Shown here piece after piece: positions 36,032 through 45,261 of a DNA stretch of 64,000 nt. The translations under genes and the position numbers were made by a program. Under the pieces are notes generated by a model. That model was not told the origin of the DNA and did no database searches. It saw only the letters and a list, made by a program, of their open reading frames with translations. Origin of the DNA: Mycobacterium sp. Root265 (GTDB lineage Bacteria > Actinomycetota > Actinomycetes > Mycobacteriales > Mycobacteriaceae); the NCBI RefSeq assembly GCF_001428895.1, contig NZ_LMJA01000004.1, forward strand, positions 1-64,000, given 5' to 3'. Position 1 is the first letter of the stretch; every line of letters starts with the position of its first letter.

Positions 36032-36745
36032 GTGCCCCAGCCCTCGCTCACCCTCGGCTACGTCCCGGGAGGGACGCCCGCGAAGTGGGCCCGGACCTGG
36101 GCGCAGCGCCACCCCGATGTACCCCTGCACCTGCGCACCGTCGCCGCGGCCGACGCCGCCGACCAGGTGCGCACCGGTGCCGTCGACGTCGTGGTGCTGC
36201 GGCTGCCCGCCGACACCTCGGGGCTGTCGGTCATCCCGCTCTACGAGGAGACGACGGTGGCGGTGGTCCCGGCCGATCACCTGCTCACGGCCGCCGACAC
36301 GATCACCGCCGCGGACCTCGACGGTGAGCCGACCCTGTGTCCGCTCGACCACGTCGTCGACTGGGCGGACGCCCCTGGTGCTCCGGTCGAACACCGCCCC
36401 GAAACCACAGAGGACGCAATAGAACTCGTGGCCGCCGGGATGGGTACGCTCATCGTTCCGCAGTCGCTGGCCCGGCTGCACCACCGCAAGGACCTGACTT
36501 TCCGTCCGATCACCGACGCGCCCACCTGCCCGGTGGCGCTGGCCTTCGCCGACGGACCGCAGTCCGAGCTCGTCGAAGAGTTCATCGGGATCGTGCGCGG
36601 CCGCAAGCCGAGTTCGTCGCGCGGACAGGCCGAGTCGGTACCGAAACGCACCGCCCGGGAAAAGACACTCGCCAAACAGGCCGCCCGCGCCGCCGCGGGA
36701 AAGGTCGCCCGTAAGCCGGGACCGGCCAAGCGCGGCCGCCGCTGA
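36032..36745 (+). CDS. LysR substrate-binding domain protein without DNA-binding domain
   Basis: The 237-aa protein is only the effector-binding part of a LysR regulator (about 1-190; LTLGYVPGGTPAKWARTWAQRHP, VDVVVLRLPAD, VELVAAGMGTLIVPQSLA). No winged helix precedes it. Its last 40 residues are rich in Lys, Arg, Ala and Pro (KRTAREKTLAKQAARAAAGK), like histone-like tails that bind DNA without sequence specificity. TAGCCT 6 bases before the GTG at 36032 suggests a leaderless transcript. The convergent and divergent DUF5997 partner implies a shared job. It may sense a ligand and hand it to a partner. Confidence 0.75.
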   Translation: MPQPSLTLGYVPGGTPAKWARTWAQRHPDVPLHLRTVAAADAADQVRTGAVDVVVLRLPADTSGLSVIPLYEETTVAVVPADHLLTAADTITAADLDGEPTLCPLDHVVDWADAPGAPVEHRPETTEDAIELVAAGMGTLIVPQSLARLHHRKDLTFRPITDAPTCPVALAFADGPQSELVEEFIGIVRGRKPSSSRGQAESVPKRTAREKTLAKQAARAAAGKVARKPGPAKRGRR

Positions 36746-36748
36746 CGC

Positions 36749-37732
36749 TCAGGCCGACAGGTCCAGCGTCGTCCCGATTCCCCGTGCGGTGGCACGCTCG
36801 ACGAGCGTATGCGCGGTCACCAGGTCCTGCAGCCCGATACCGACCGAATTGAACAGGGTGATGTCGTCCTCGCTGTGCCGGCCCCGCCGCGCATCGATGA
36901 TCACCTCACCCAGCTCGACGCTGACATCGGCCTCGGACAGCTGGCCCTCCGCGATCGCCAGCAGTACGTCACCGGACTTGGCCAGCGCGGTCGCACGGCT
37001 GTCGACCACCAGACGCACCGAACCCATTCCGGCGCCGTCGATCTCGCGGTGATCGGCGCGCGGCGGTGCCCCGACGGCATTGAGGTGCAGGCCGGGCCGG
37101 AACCAGGCGCCGTGCACGATCGGCTCCTTGGAAGGTGTCAGCGTGCAGACCACATCGGCCGCGGCGAGCACCTGCCGCGGGGATTCGGCGTATTCGACGC
37201 TCAGATCCAGATCGGCCACCCGGCCGCGGAACGCCTCCACGGTCGCCGGGTTGCGTGACCAGACGAGCACCTTCTCCACCGGGCGCACCCGCGCGATGGC
37301 CCGGGTGTGCTCGACGGCCAGGGTTCCCGCCCCGATCAGACCGAGAGAGCTGCTGGTCTCGCGGGCCAGGTGCGCGGTGGCCACCGCACTGGCCGCCGCC
37401 GTCCGGACCGCGGTGATGAGCCGGCCGTCGAGCACCGCGCGGCATTCGCCGGTCTCGGCCGACATCAGCAGGATGGTGGACCGTTGCGTCGGCAACCCGC
37501 GGTCGCGGTTGAACGGCATGTCCGACAACATCTTCACCGCGCTGGATCGCTGCCGCGAGGAGGTGGCCGCCATCGGTAGCGCGGCCCCGCCGCCGTCCAG
37601 TGCCAGGTTCGCCGGTGCCGGATTGCCTGCGGTGCCGGCCGCCAGATCCGCGTGGGCGCGTTCGACGGCATCGTAGACGCCCGCCCGGTCGATCAGGGCG
37701 TTGATGTCGGAGTGGGTGAGAACGAGGGTCAT
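36749..37732 (-). CDS. Ornithine cyclodeaminase/mu-crystallin family protein
   Basis: The 327-aa protein has the OCD/mu-crystallin fold with NAD(P)-binding GLIGAGTLAVEHTRA, the substrate Lys in SAVKMLSD, and DAVGAPPRADHREID replaced by its near form. Family members are ornithine cyclodeaminase, alanine or ketimine reductases. It precedes the nucleoside-type ABC transporter on the same strand (28-base gap), so it is the last gene of that operon and may process the imported compound. Confidence 0.85.
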   Translation of the reverse strand: MTLVLTHSDINALIDRAGVYDAVERAHADLAAGTAGNPAPANLALDGGGAALPMAATSSRQRSSAVKMLSDMPFNRDRGLPTQRSTILLMSAETGECRAVLDGRLITAVRTAAASAVATAHLARETSSSLGLIGAGTLAVEHTRAIARVRPVEKVLVWSRNPATVEAFRGRVADLDLSVEYAESPRQVLAAADVVCTLTPSKEPIVHGAWFRPGLHLNAVGAPPRADHREIDGAGMGSVRLVVDSRATALAKSGDVLLAIAEGQLSEADVSVELGEVIIDARRGRHSEDDITLFNSVGIGLQDLVTAHTLVERATARGIGTTLDLSA

Positions 37733-37760
37733 GGGAGGTCCTTGGTAGAAAGGGCGGGGG

Positions 37761-38687
37761 TCAGACGCGGCCGACGTAGGGGACCGTCAGGCAGGACGGT
37801 GCGGTGCGTCCGCCGACGAATCCGCTGATGGCGATCAAGGCGATCAGGTAGGGCAGCATCACCAGGACTGCATAGGGGATATCGACCCCGACCGCGGGCA
37901 GCGCGAACTGCATCGCCCGGGCGACACCGAAGAACAGCGCGGCCCATAGGATTCCGGTGATCTTCCAGCGGCCGGCGATGACGGCGACGACGGCGAGGTA
38001 ACCCATTCCGGCGGTCATGTTCTCGCTGAAGGAGCGCACCTCTGACAGCGCGAGCTGAGCACCGGCCAATCCACCGGCACCCGAGGCGATGAGCACCCCG
38101 AGCGCCCGGGTCCGGTTGACCGCGAGCCCGGTCCATCCTGCCGAGGTGGCGTCCTCACCGACCGCGTCGATCCGGATACCGGCCATCGTGCGGGCAGAGA
38201 AGACCACGGCGAGCACGACGATGGCCCCGATGCACAGGTAGCCGAGCAGGGTCTGGCCGAACACGGCGGGGCCGATGACGGGCAATTCGCTGAGCACCGG
38301 GATCCGGATGTCGGCGAAGGCAGCCACGTTCTGCCCCTTGCCGTCGGCGAGCAGAATCCGCGCGCCGAAGGTGGTGAGTCCCAGCGCCAGCGCGTTCGCC
38401 GCGATGCCGACCACGATCTGATCGGCGCGGAATCGCACGCTCAGCAGTGCCTGACCGAGCCCGAACAGGAGGCCGGCGAGCAGCCCGGCGAGTGCGCCCG
38501 CGACGGCCGATCCGGTGCTCACCGAGCCGAGGACGCTGGCGAACGCGCCGGTCAGCATCATGCCCTCCATGCTGAGGTTGAGCACTCCGGCCCGCTCACT
38601 GATCGATTCGCCGCTCGCGGCGAGCAACAGCGGGATCGCGAATGCCACACCGCTGGAAATTATTTCGGTGAGCATGGCGATGTTCAT
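37761..38687 (-). CDS. ABC transporter permease, BMP/nucleoside type (second permease)
   Basis: The 308-aa permease belongs to the branched-chain/nucleoside permease family (YufQ-like): SISERAGVLNLSMEGMMLTGAF near the start and the EDATSAGWTGL coupling region. It overlaps the upstream permease by 4 bases (ATGA). Together with the BMP lipoprotein and the ATPase it should import a purine nucleoside or related compound; the family includes guanosine and uridine systems. Confidence 0.9.
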   Translation of the reverse strand: MNIAMLTEIISSGVAFAIPLLLAASGESISERAGVLNLSMEGMMLTGAFASVLGSVSTGSAVAGALAGLLAGLLFGLGQALLSVRFRADQIVVGIAANALALGLTTFGARILLADGKGQNVAAFADIRIPVLSELPVIGPAVFGQTLLGYLCIGAIVVLAVVFSARTMAGIRIDAVGEDATSAGWTGLAVNRTRALGVLIASGAGGLAGAQLALSEVRSFSENMTAGMGYLAVVAVIAGRWKITGILWAALFFGVARAMQFALPAVGVDIPYAVLVMLPYLIALIAISGFVGGRTAPSCLTVPYVGRV

Positions 38688-39754
38688 ACGGCTACTTTCT
38701 GAGCGGAGGGCCGGGTGGTGGTCGTCCACCAGGCTGCGCCGGCGATCACGATGATCAGGACGCTCTGCACGACGGTGATGGTGGAGGACGGGACCCCGGC
38801 GGCCAGTTGCAGGTTGATGCCGCCGGACACCAGGAATCCGAACAGCAGGGAGACCGCGGCGACGGCGGTCATGGATCCGCGAGCGAGGAGGCCGACCACC
38901 AGCCCGGCGAACCCGAAGCCCGAGGAGAACCCGTCGGCCAGGATGAACGGCGCTGTGGTGACCAGGCAGCCGCCGGCCAGCCCGGAGAAGGCCCCCGCGG
39001 TGGTGAGTCCGAGGAAGGCGGTGCGGTCGACCTGCACACCGAGGCGCGCCGAGGCGGCACCGGACAGCCCCACTGCGCTCAGACGCAGTCCGGCGGCGCT
39101 GTGTCGCAGCATGATTCCGACGGCGGCCACCAGAATGACGGCGAGCACGATGGCGATGGTCGCCGGATTCTTGGCCAGACCCAGCAGCGGGAGGTGAGCC
39201 GAGGCGGCCAGCGGCTCGGACTGAGGAAGTGTCTCCGAGGACGTCATGGGCTGGCGCAGCAAGGAGGGTTCCTGCACCATCAGCACCACCAGCGCCAGGC
39301 CGACGAAGTTCAGCAGCAGCGTGGTGATGATCTCGCTGGTGCCCCGTTTCACCCGCAGCCAGGCGGCGACCGCGGCCCATCCGGCGCCGGCCAGTGCCGC
39401 GGCCGTCAGCGTGGTGAGCACTCCGATCGGCGCCGGTATACCCGCCGGCATCGCCACCCCGACCGCGGTGGCGGCGATGCCGCCCAGGCACAGTTGTCCC
39501 TCGCCGCCGACGTTGACCAGCCCGGCCCGGTAGGCGATGGTGAAACCGGCCGCCACCAGCATGAGCAGAGCCGCATTGTTCAAGGATGTGCCGATGGCGA
39601 ACGGCGATCCCAGGGTGCCCTCGACGAGTGCGTCGACGACGTCGGCGGGTCCGGCGCCGGCGGCAGCGGCCAGGACGAAGCCGACGAGCGCCGCGATGAC
39701 CATGGCGGCCAGCGCCACCACCACCGGGTGGCGGGGGTGCAGGGTCGGCGTCAT
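38684..39754 (-). CDS. ABC transporter permease, BMP/nucleoside type (first permease)
   Basis: The 356-aa permease (YufP-like) has AGLVNVGGEGQLCLGG and the coupling segment VGLSGAASARLGVQVDRTAF. ATG at 39754 (MTPTLHPRHP) overlaps the ATPase stop by 4 bases. Its ten or so hydrophobic segments match the heterodimeric partner of the second permease. Confidence 0.9.
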   Translation of the reverse strand: MTPTLHPRHPVVVALAAMVIAALVGFVLAAAAGAGPADVVDALVEGTLGSPFAIGTSLNNAALLMLVAAGFTIAYRAGLVNVGGEGQLCLGGIAATAVGVAMPAGIPAPIGVLTTLTAAALAGAGWAAVAAWLRVKRGTSEIITTLLLNFVGLALVVLMVQEPSLLRQPMTSSETLPQSEPLAASAHLPLLGLAKNPATIAIVLAVILVAAVGIMLRHSAAGLRLSAVGLSGAASARLGVQVDRTAFLGLTTAGAFSGLAGGCLVTTAPFILADGFSSGFGFAGLVVGLLARGSMTAVAAVSLLFGFLVSGGINLQLAAGVPSSTITVVQSVLIIVIAGAAWWTTTTRPSAQKVAV

Positions 39755-41286
39755 GTGCTCACTCCCGTCATGAGGGTGCCGATATCGTGTGCCGCCGTGT
39801 CGGATTGCGTGGGCACCGAGCCCAGCAGCCGGCCCCGGTAAGCGACGACGATCCGGTCGCACACCGCGATCAGTTCGTCGATCTCACTGGAGGTGACCAG
39901 TACGGCGGCCCCGTCATCGGCGGCGGTGCGCAGCCGGTCCAGCACGAACGCGACCGCGCCGGCGTCGAGGCCGCGGGTGGGCTGGGCGGCCACCACCACC
40001 CGCAATCCGGCGGTCGACAGCTCCCGCGCCAGCACCACCTTCTGCTGATTGCCCCCGGACAGCGATCCGATCGGTGCGTCGGGTCCCGGTGCCCGGATGG
40101 AGAACTCGGTGATGGCGGCGGCCGCGTCCGCGCGCATCCGCGTGCGGTCGAGCAGTCCCCAGCGCCGGTAAGCGGACAGCCGGGGCATGGCGATGTTCTC
40201 CGCGATGGACAGGGCACCGATGATGGCCTCGGCGTGGCGGTCTTCGGGGATCACCGCGACACCGCCGGCGGTCCGATCCGCGGGGGTCGCGGTGGTCAGG
40301 TCGGCACCGTCGATGTGTACCGAGCCCGCGTCCGCGGCGAGGGCGCCGGAGAGCACCGAGGTCAGTTCGGACTGCCCGTTGCCCTCCACGCCGGCGATGC
40401 CGACGATCTCACCCCGCCCGACGGTGAGGTCCACCTCGTCGAGTGCGGTGCTCCCGTCGGCCCGGGTGACGCGCAACCCGCTGATCTGCAGCACCGCGTC
40501 GCCGCCGGCGCCACGGCGTGACCGGGGAGCGACGGCGCGGTCCAGTGGTTCGGTATCGCCGAGCATCAGCTCCAGCAGGGTGGACATGCCCATCTCGGAG
40601 ACCCGGCCGCCACCGACGACGGTGCCGCCGCGCAGCACCGTGGCCTCATCGGCGGCGCGGGCCACCTCACCCAGTTTGTGGGTGATCAGCACGACGGACT
40701 TTCCGTCGGCGGTCAGAGCCGCGCAGGTGGCGATCAGCGCATCGATCTCCTTCACGTCGAGCACCGCGGTGGGCTCGTCGAGCAGGATCAGCTGCGGGTC
40801 ACGCAACAAGGCCTTGACGATCTCGACCCGTTGCCGCGCACCGACGGTCAGCCCGCCGACGGTGGCCTTCGGGTCGACACGCAGCCCGTAACTGTCGGCG
40901 ATGCGATCCAGATCGGTGGCCAATTGAGCGCGCGGCGGGCGGAACCCGTCCCGGCCGAGCAGCAGATTGTCCGCGACGGTCATGGTGGGGATCAGCGAGA
41001 AATGCTGATGGACCATCGCCACCCCGGCCTGCAGGGCGTCGGCGGGGTTGCGCGGGCGGTACTCGTTGCCGCCCAACGTCATACTGCCGGTGTCGGGGGA
41101 GACGGTGCCGTAGATGCTGTTGCACAGGGTGGACTTGCCCGCCCCGTTCTCGCCCAGAATGCAGTGCACCGAGCGGGGCTTCACGTTGAGCGTGACGCCA
41201 TCCAGGGCGCGGACCGGGCCGAAGGACTTGCCGACGCCGCTCATGGCGAGCAGTGCGGTGCGTTCGGGAGCTGTGGTGGTGGTCAT
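39751..41286 (-). CDS. ABC transporter ATPase, duplicated (RbsA/YufO-like)
   Basis: The 511-aa protein has two nucleotide-binding halves. The first has Walker A GENGAGKST, signature-like VGARQRVEI and Walker B LILLDEPTAV. The second has the degenerate Walker A GVEGNGQSE with signature LSGGNQQKVVLARE and AQPTRGLD. This asymmetry is typical of the family. It follows the lipoprotein gene by 14 bases, forming the lipoprotein-ATPase-permease-permease-OCD operon. Confidence 0.9.
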   Translation of the reverse strand: MTTTTAPERTALLAMSGVGKSFGPVRALDGVTLNVKPRSVHCILGENGAGKSTLCNSIYGTVSPDTGSMTLGGNEYRPRNPADALQAGVAMVHQHFSLIPTMTVADNLLLGRDGFRPPRAQLATDLDRIADSYGLRVDPKATVGGLTVGARQRVEIVKALLRDPQLILLDEPTAVLDVKEIDALIATCAALTADGKSVVLITHKLGEVARAADEATVLRGGTVVGGGRVSEMGMSTLLELMLGDTEPLDRAVAPRSRRGAGGDAVLQISGLRVTRADGSTALDEVDLTVGRGEIVGIAGVEGNGQSELTSVLSGALAADAGSVHIDGADLTTATPADRTAGGVAVIPEDRHAEAIIGALSIAENIAMPRLSAYRRWGLLDRTRMRADAAAAITEFSIRAPGPDAPIGSLSGGNQQKVVLARELSTAGLRVVVAAQPTRGLDAGAVAFVLDRLRTAADDGAAVLVTSSEIDELIAVCDRIVVAYRGRLLGSVPTQSDTAAHDIGTLMTGVST

Positions 41287-41300
41287 CGGTGCCGGCTCAC

Positions 41301-42287
41301 TCAGTACGGTGTGACACTGCCGGCGACGATCGCCGCCTGGGCATCGGTGACGGCCGCGGCGACCGCGGGATCCGTTGTGCAGGTCAGGAAGTCGCTGCCG
41401 CCCTTGTCGGTGGTGACACCGAAGGGCACCTGCGCGGCGGTCCAGCTGCCGTCGAGCACCGAGGACACCGCGTATTCGATCTCGGTGCCGATATCGGTGC
41501 GGACATACCCCGCGTAGACGCTGTCGGTGCATTCGCCGGGGATCGGGCCGCCGTTGAGCCGGTTACCGGATTCCTTGGCGGCCTGTTCCATGCCCTGCTT
41601 GCCGAGGTTGACGATCTGGCCGAGCACATCGGCGCCGCCGGCGTAGGCGGTGCCGGCGGCCTGCTTGGCCTTCGCCGGATCGTTGAAATCACCGACGTAC
41701 TGCGGGTTCAGCACGGTCACGTCGGGGCGGACGAAGCGTGCGCCGTTGCCGAAGGCGGTGGCGGCGTTGACGATGGCGGGCAGTTCGACGCCGCCGACGA
41801 AGCCGACCGTGCCGGTCTTGGACGCCGCGGCGGCAGCCGCGCCGGAGAGGAACTCGGCTTCGGCCTGCTGCGGGTCGTAGTAGGCGAGGTTCGGCAGCGG
41901 CTCGGCGTCCGAGGGGCCGCCGATCTCGACGAACTTCACGTCCGGGAACTGCGGGGCGACCTTGCGCACGTCGGCGTCGGTCTGCCCGCCCACCGAGATC
42001 ACCAGGTCGTTCTGGGAGGCGAACCGCTGCAACGCCTGCTGATAGTCGGCAGCGGCCACCTGTTCGACATAGCTGGCGTCGATCTTGTCGCCGTGGGTGG
42101 CCTGGATGCGTTGGAAGCCTTCATATCCCGATTGCATGAAGCCGGTGTCGTTGACGGATCCGGGCAGGAACACCCCGACGGACAGTGCGTCGCTGTCGGC
42201 GGCGTCGCCGGAGGAGCCGCAGGCGGTGGTGGCCACGGCGAGCGCTCCCGCGGTGGCCAGGGCGAGGATTTTCGGCAGGGTCTTCAC
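41301..42287 (-). CDS. BMP-family substrate-binding lipoprotein
   Basis: The 328-aa protein has a lipoprotein signal with lipobox TTAC (Cys23) and the BMP/PnrA fold (VGVFLPGSVNDTGFMQSGYEGFQRI, VGFVGGVELPAIVNAATAFGNGA). Members bind purine nucleosides in bacteria such as Treponema and Bacillus. It is the first gene of the operon, divergent from the GntR gene, with two copies of a GGTATACC operator between. Confidence 0.9.
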   Translation of the reverse strand: MKTLPKILALATAGALAVATTACGSSGDAADSDALSVGVFLPGSVNDTGFMQSGYEGFQRIQATHGDKIDASYVEQVAAADYQQALQRFASQNDLVISVGGQTDADVRKVAPQFPDVKFVEIGGPSDAEPLPNLAYYDPQQAEAEFLSGAAAAAASKTGTVGFVGGVELPAIVNAATAFGNGARFVRPDVTVLNPQYVGDFNDPAKAKQAAGTAYAGGADVLGQIVNLGKQGMEQAAKESGNRLNGGPIPGECTDSVYAGYVRTDIGTEIEYAVSSVLDGSWTAAQVPFGVTTDKGGSDFLTCTTDPAVAAAVTDAQAAIVAGSVTPY

Positions 42288-42318
42288 GGATTCTCCTGGT
42301 CTCGGTGGCTACCGGTTA

Positions 42319-42329
42319 GCGGTATACCG
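42319..42329. promoter_or_regulatory. GntR operator, copy 1 (AGCGGTATACCG)
   Basis: The palindrome CGGTATACCG (42320-42329), with AGC before it, is mirrored by 42394-42404 in opposite orientation. It lies near the start of the BMP-operon lipoprotein gene and suits the FadR-like GntR encoded nearby. Confidence 0.6.
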
Positions 42330-42393
42330 TTACGCAGAAGCATTGAGCCCGGCCATTTCGGTGCGGTTAAACGAATGTAAGGATCGAGTTAAT

Positions 42394-42404
42394 GGTATAC
42401 CGCT
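42394..42404. promoter_or_regulatory. GntR operator, copy 2 (GGTATACCGCT)
   Basis: GGTATACCGCT is the reverse complement of 42318-42328, with a spacing of about 75 bases. It lies before the GntR gene, so binding to both could loop and repress both promoters. Confidence 0.6.
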
Positions 42405-42438
42405 ATTGAGGCGTGGGTTAAGCTCGACGGCAACGCCG

Positions 42439-43170
42439 ATGGGAAAGGCTCAGGAAGTGACCTCAGTTGTTGCGCACAGTCGAAAGCCGTTGCGCGAACA
42501 TGCCTATGACGAGTTGCGGGCCCGCATCGTCGGCCTGGAACTGGCACCCGGCACCCGGCTGATCGAGCGTGATCTGGCCGAAGAGCTCAAGGTGTCGCGC
42601 ATCCCGTTGCGTGAGGCGATGCAGCGACTCGCCCAGGACGGACTGGTGGTCGTGGTGCCCCGCCAGGGTGCGATCGTGTCACCGTTCACCGTCGACGATG
42701 TCCGGGATCTTTTCGATGTCCGGGAGAGCCTGGAAGTGCTGGCCGCCCGGCTGGCCGCCGAGCGGGCCGATCAGGCGGGTCTGGATCTGCTTGCCGCGCA
42801 ATTGGATACCGCACGGAAGGCGACCGAGCGCAAAGACGGCCCCGCCATCGCGGCCGCCAATGCCAGGTTTCACGTGATCATCGTCGATCTGGCGGCCAAC
42901 CCGCTGCTGGAGTCGCTGCTGGAACCGCTTCAGGCGCGGGTGCAGTGGCTGTTCCATCTCACCAGCGATCGTGACGCCCACGTCCAGTGCCACGAACATG
43001 AGGAGTTGCTGGCCGCGATCGCCGAGCACGACCCCGACCGGGCTGCCGCGTCGGCGTTCCATCATGTGCACTCCGGTCGCGCGCACAGCTTGGAGCTGGC
43101 AGCGCAGTGGTCGCGGGTGGAGATCGACCCGATCGAGCTCACCAAGAGCCGGCGCCGCGGCGCGGGATAG
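42439..43170 (+). CDS. GntR-family (FadR subfamily) regulator of the BMP operon
   Basis: The 243-aa protein has an N-terminal winged helix (REHAYDELRARIVGLELAPGTRLIERDLAEELKVSRIPLREAMQRLAQDGLV split by the wing) and a helical FCD effector domain with the metal-site His in FHHVHSGRAHSLE. The likely ligand is the transported molecule. GTG at 42457 after GGGAAAGG is a good alternative start. It lies divergent from the BMP lipoprotein, between mirror-image GGTATACC sites. Confidence 0.85.
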   Translation: MGKAQEVTSVVAHSRKPLREHAYDELRARIVGLELAPGTRLIERDLAEELKVSRIPLREAMQRLAQDGLVVVVPRQGAIVSPFTVDDVRDLFDVRESLEVLAARLAAERADQAGLDLLAAQLDTARKATERKDGPAIAAANARFHVIIVDLAANPLLESLLEPLQARVQWLFHLTSDRDAHVQCHEHEELLAAIAEHDPDRAAASAFHHVHSGRAHSLELAAQWSRVEIDPIELTKSRRRGAG

Positions 43171-43175
43171 GGACG

Positions 43176-43592
43176 TCAGATCGTCAGTGTGCCGTCGGAA
43201 TTGATGGTCCACTCCGGGTTGAGCGCGACCTCCCAGACGTGACCGTCGGGGTCGGCGAAGTATCCCGAATACCCGCCCCAGAACACCTTTTCGGCCGGTT
43301 TGAGGATCGTCGCGCCGGCGGCCTCCGCCTCGGCCAGCACGGTGTCGACATCGGCCTCGGTGCGCTGGTTGATCGCGATGCTGAAACCGCTGAACCGGCC
43401 GTCGATCGGATGGTGGGCGTCTTCGGCGAGATCCGCGCGGCCGAACAGCGCCAGGGCGATGCCGGCGAGCTGATAGAACACCACTCCCTCGGGCGCGGCC
43501 TTGGGTTTCCAACCCAGACCCTGCTCGTAGAAGGTACGGGCCCGGTCGAGGTCGTCAACGCCGAGCGTGATCAAGCTGATGCGTTGTTCCAT
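43176..43592 (-). CDS. VOC-family protein (glyoxalase fold)
   Basis: The 138-aa protein has VOC strands RISLITLGVDDLDRARTFYEQGLGW, a central FSIAINQRTEADVDTVLAEAEAAGATI and the C-terminal YFADPDGHVWEVALNPEW with Asp and Glu near the metal site. Substrate unknown. It ends 5 bases after the GntR gene's stop (convergent). A second VOC gene lies immediately upstream, so the two may be cotranscribed. Confidence 0.8.
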   Translation of the reverse strand: MEQRISLITLGVDDLDRARTFYEQGLGWKPKAAPEGVVFYQLAGIALALFGRADLAEDAHHPIDGRFSGFSIAINQRTEADVDTVLAEAEAAGATILKPAEKVFWGGYSGYFADPDGHVWEVALNPEWTINSDGTLTI

Positions 43593-43629
43593 GCTCCGCA
43601 GGTTACGCATGCCCCCCGACAAGCACGCC

Positions 43630-44037
43630 TCACCAGCTGTCGGGCTGGCCGGGGAGGTAGGTGCCGATCGACCACTGCCGGCCCTCGGGGTCGAGCAGCT
43701 CCACCCGGAAGTTGCCCCACGCCGTGGTCTCGGGAGCGACGAGAACCGTGCTTCCGGCGGCGACCGCGCGCTGGTGAATGACGGTGACCTCGGCGTCGTC
43801 GACCACGACGTACAGACCCGAACCGACGCAGTCGCCCTTGGGGGCGGGCACGTCGTAGCCGCGGTCGTCGTGCTGCACACACAGCACCGCGTCACCGCGG
43901 CGCAACTCCACATGAAAGAGCTGGCCGCCCTCGCCGAAGCTGCGCACCACCTCGAACCCGAGCACGCCGGTGATCCAGCGCACCGCTGCCTCGGGGTGGC
44001 GGTAACAGATGAACGCGGTCAGCTGCCCAGTCGTCAT
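43630..44037 (-). CDS. VOC-family protein, second copy
   Basis: The 135-aa protein has a VOC pattern with FICYRHPEAAVRWITGVLGFEVV and VELLDPEGRQWSIGTYLPG. The segments resemble the PhnB/glyoxalase-superfamily proteins that lack catalytic metal ligands. It is followed by the other VOC gene after 37 bases. Function unknown. Confidence 0.75.
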   Translation of the reverse strand: MTTGQLTAFICYRHPEAAVRWITGVLGFEVVRSFGEGGQLFHVELRRGDAVLCVQHDDRGYDVPAPKGDCVGSGLYVVVDDAEVTVIHQRAVAAGSTVLVAPETTAWGNFRVELLDPEGRQWSIGTYLPGQPDSW

Positions 44038-44076
44038 GGCTCAGGTGTACCCCTCACCACCGACACCGGGCAGTGA

Positions 44077-45261
44077 CTACTTCACCTTGTGCTGAGGCCC
44101 CTGTGCCTTCTTGTACAGCGCCTTGAGCATCCGATCCCGGAACGCGGCATTGTCGATGAGCTTGATGCCGGCGTCGGCGACCTTCGGGTAGCCGATCAGC
44201 TTGTGCATGTAGCGGCCGCGCTTGTATTCCTTGCCCCACGCCGCTTCCATGCGCTGCGCGTAGTTCGTGAAATCGTCGGGACCGCCGTTGTTCAACGCGG
44301 CGACCGCACACTCGCCGGCGGCCAGCCCGGACTCGAGGGCCTTGGAGATGCCCGCCCCGGAGGCCGGCTTCCCGGCACCCAGTGAGTCGCCGGTGAAGAG
44401 CACGCCGGGTCGCCACGGCGGCCAGGCGGTGAAGCCCATCGGCAGTCGCCAGGCCCGTACGCTCTTGTTCTTCTTGAGCTCCTCGATGGGCGGGGCTTCC
44501 CACTCGGCGGGCAGGCCGCGCAGGAACTCACCGAGGAACTGGGTGGCGTTGATCGACTGCCAGTTCTTGTAGCTGTTCACGTAGCCCAGGCCGATGTTGA
44601 AGATGTTCCCGCCCATCGGGAAGACCCAGCCGTAGCCCGGCAGCTGATCACCCTGGAACAGCAGCTTCAGATAGATGTCGAGGCTGTCGTTGTCGGGCCG
44701 GTTGAGGTGCATCTCGGAGCGGATGGCGATCGCCGAGTAGCCGTTGTACTCCGAATCCAGCTTGAGGGCGCGTTTGATGGGGGAGTAGGCGCCGTCGGCG
44801 GCGATGACCGCGTCGCCGAGCACCTTCTCGCCGCTCTTGAGCACCACGCCGACCACGCGGCCGTTGGCATCGAATTCGGGTCCGGCGACCTCGGCGCTCT
44901 GACGCACTTCGGCGCCGGCGGATTCGGCGTGCTTGAGCAGCACGGTATCGAGGTGCTCGCGACTCACGGTGTGACCGTGATCGGGCATTCCCGGGCGGCG
45001 CGGGAACGACAGCTCCCATGCGCTGGGGCTGAACACCGTCACCTTGTTCACCCGGTGGTAGGTGGCGACCTCGTCGGCCAGGCCCATCTTCTGCAGGTAG
45101 CTCACGGCGCGTGCGGTCAACCCGTCACCGCACGGTTTGGATCGGGGGAACTCGGCCTTGTCCAGGACGACAACACGCGCGCCGGCCTGGGCGGCCTGCC
45201 ACGCGGCGGCCGAACCTGAGGGGCCCCCGCCCGCGATCACAACGTCGTATCGGGCAGTCAT
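44077..45261 (-). CDS. Geranylgeranyl reductase-family FAD oxidoreductase
   Basis: The 394-aa flavoprotein has GGGPSGSAAAW (FAD dinucleotide-binding, about 11-21), FPRSKPCGDGLTARAV with the PxxKPCGxG motif typical of the geranylgeranyl reductase family, ADGAYSPIKR and the second FAD motif FTGDSLGAGKPASGAGI. Family members reduce prenyl double bonds in lipids and menaquinone side chains; MenJ in mycobacteria is a related example. The gene is a single unit, divergent from the TetR gene. Confidence 0.85.
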   Translation of the reverse strand: MTARYDVVIAGGGPSGSAAAWQAAQAGARVVVLDKAEFPRSKPCGDGLTARAVSYLQKMGLADEVATYHRVNKVTVFSPSAWELSFPRRPGMPDHGHTVSREHLDTVLLKHAESAGAEVRQSAEVAGPEFDANGRVVGVVLKSGEKVLGDAVIAADGAYSPIKRALKLDSEYNGYSAIAIRSEMHLNRPDNDSLDIYLKLLFQGDQLPGYGWVFPMGGNIFNIGLGYVNSYKNWQSINATQFLGEFLRGLPAEWEAPPIEELKKNKSVRAWRLPMGFTAWPPWRPGVLFTGDSLGAGKPASGAGISKALESGLAAGECAVAALNNGGPDDFTNYAQRMEAAWGKEYKRGRYMHKLIGYPKVADAGIKLIDNAAFRDRMLKALYKKAQGPQHKVK

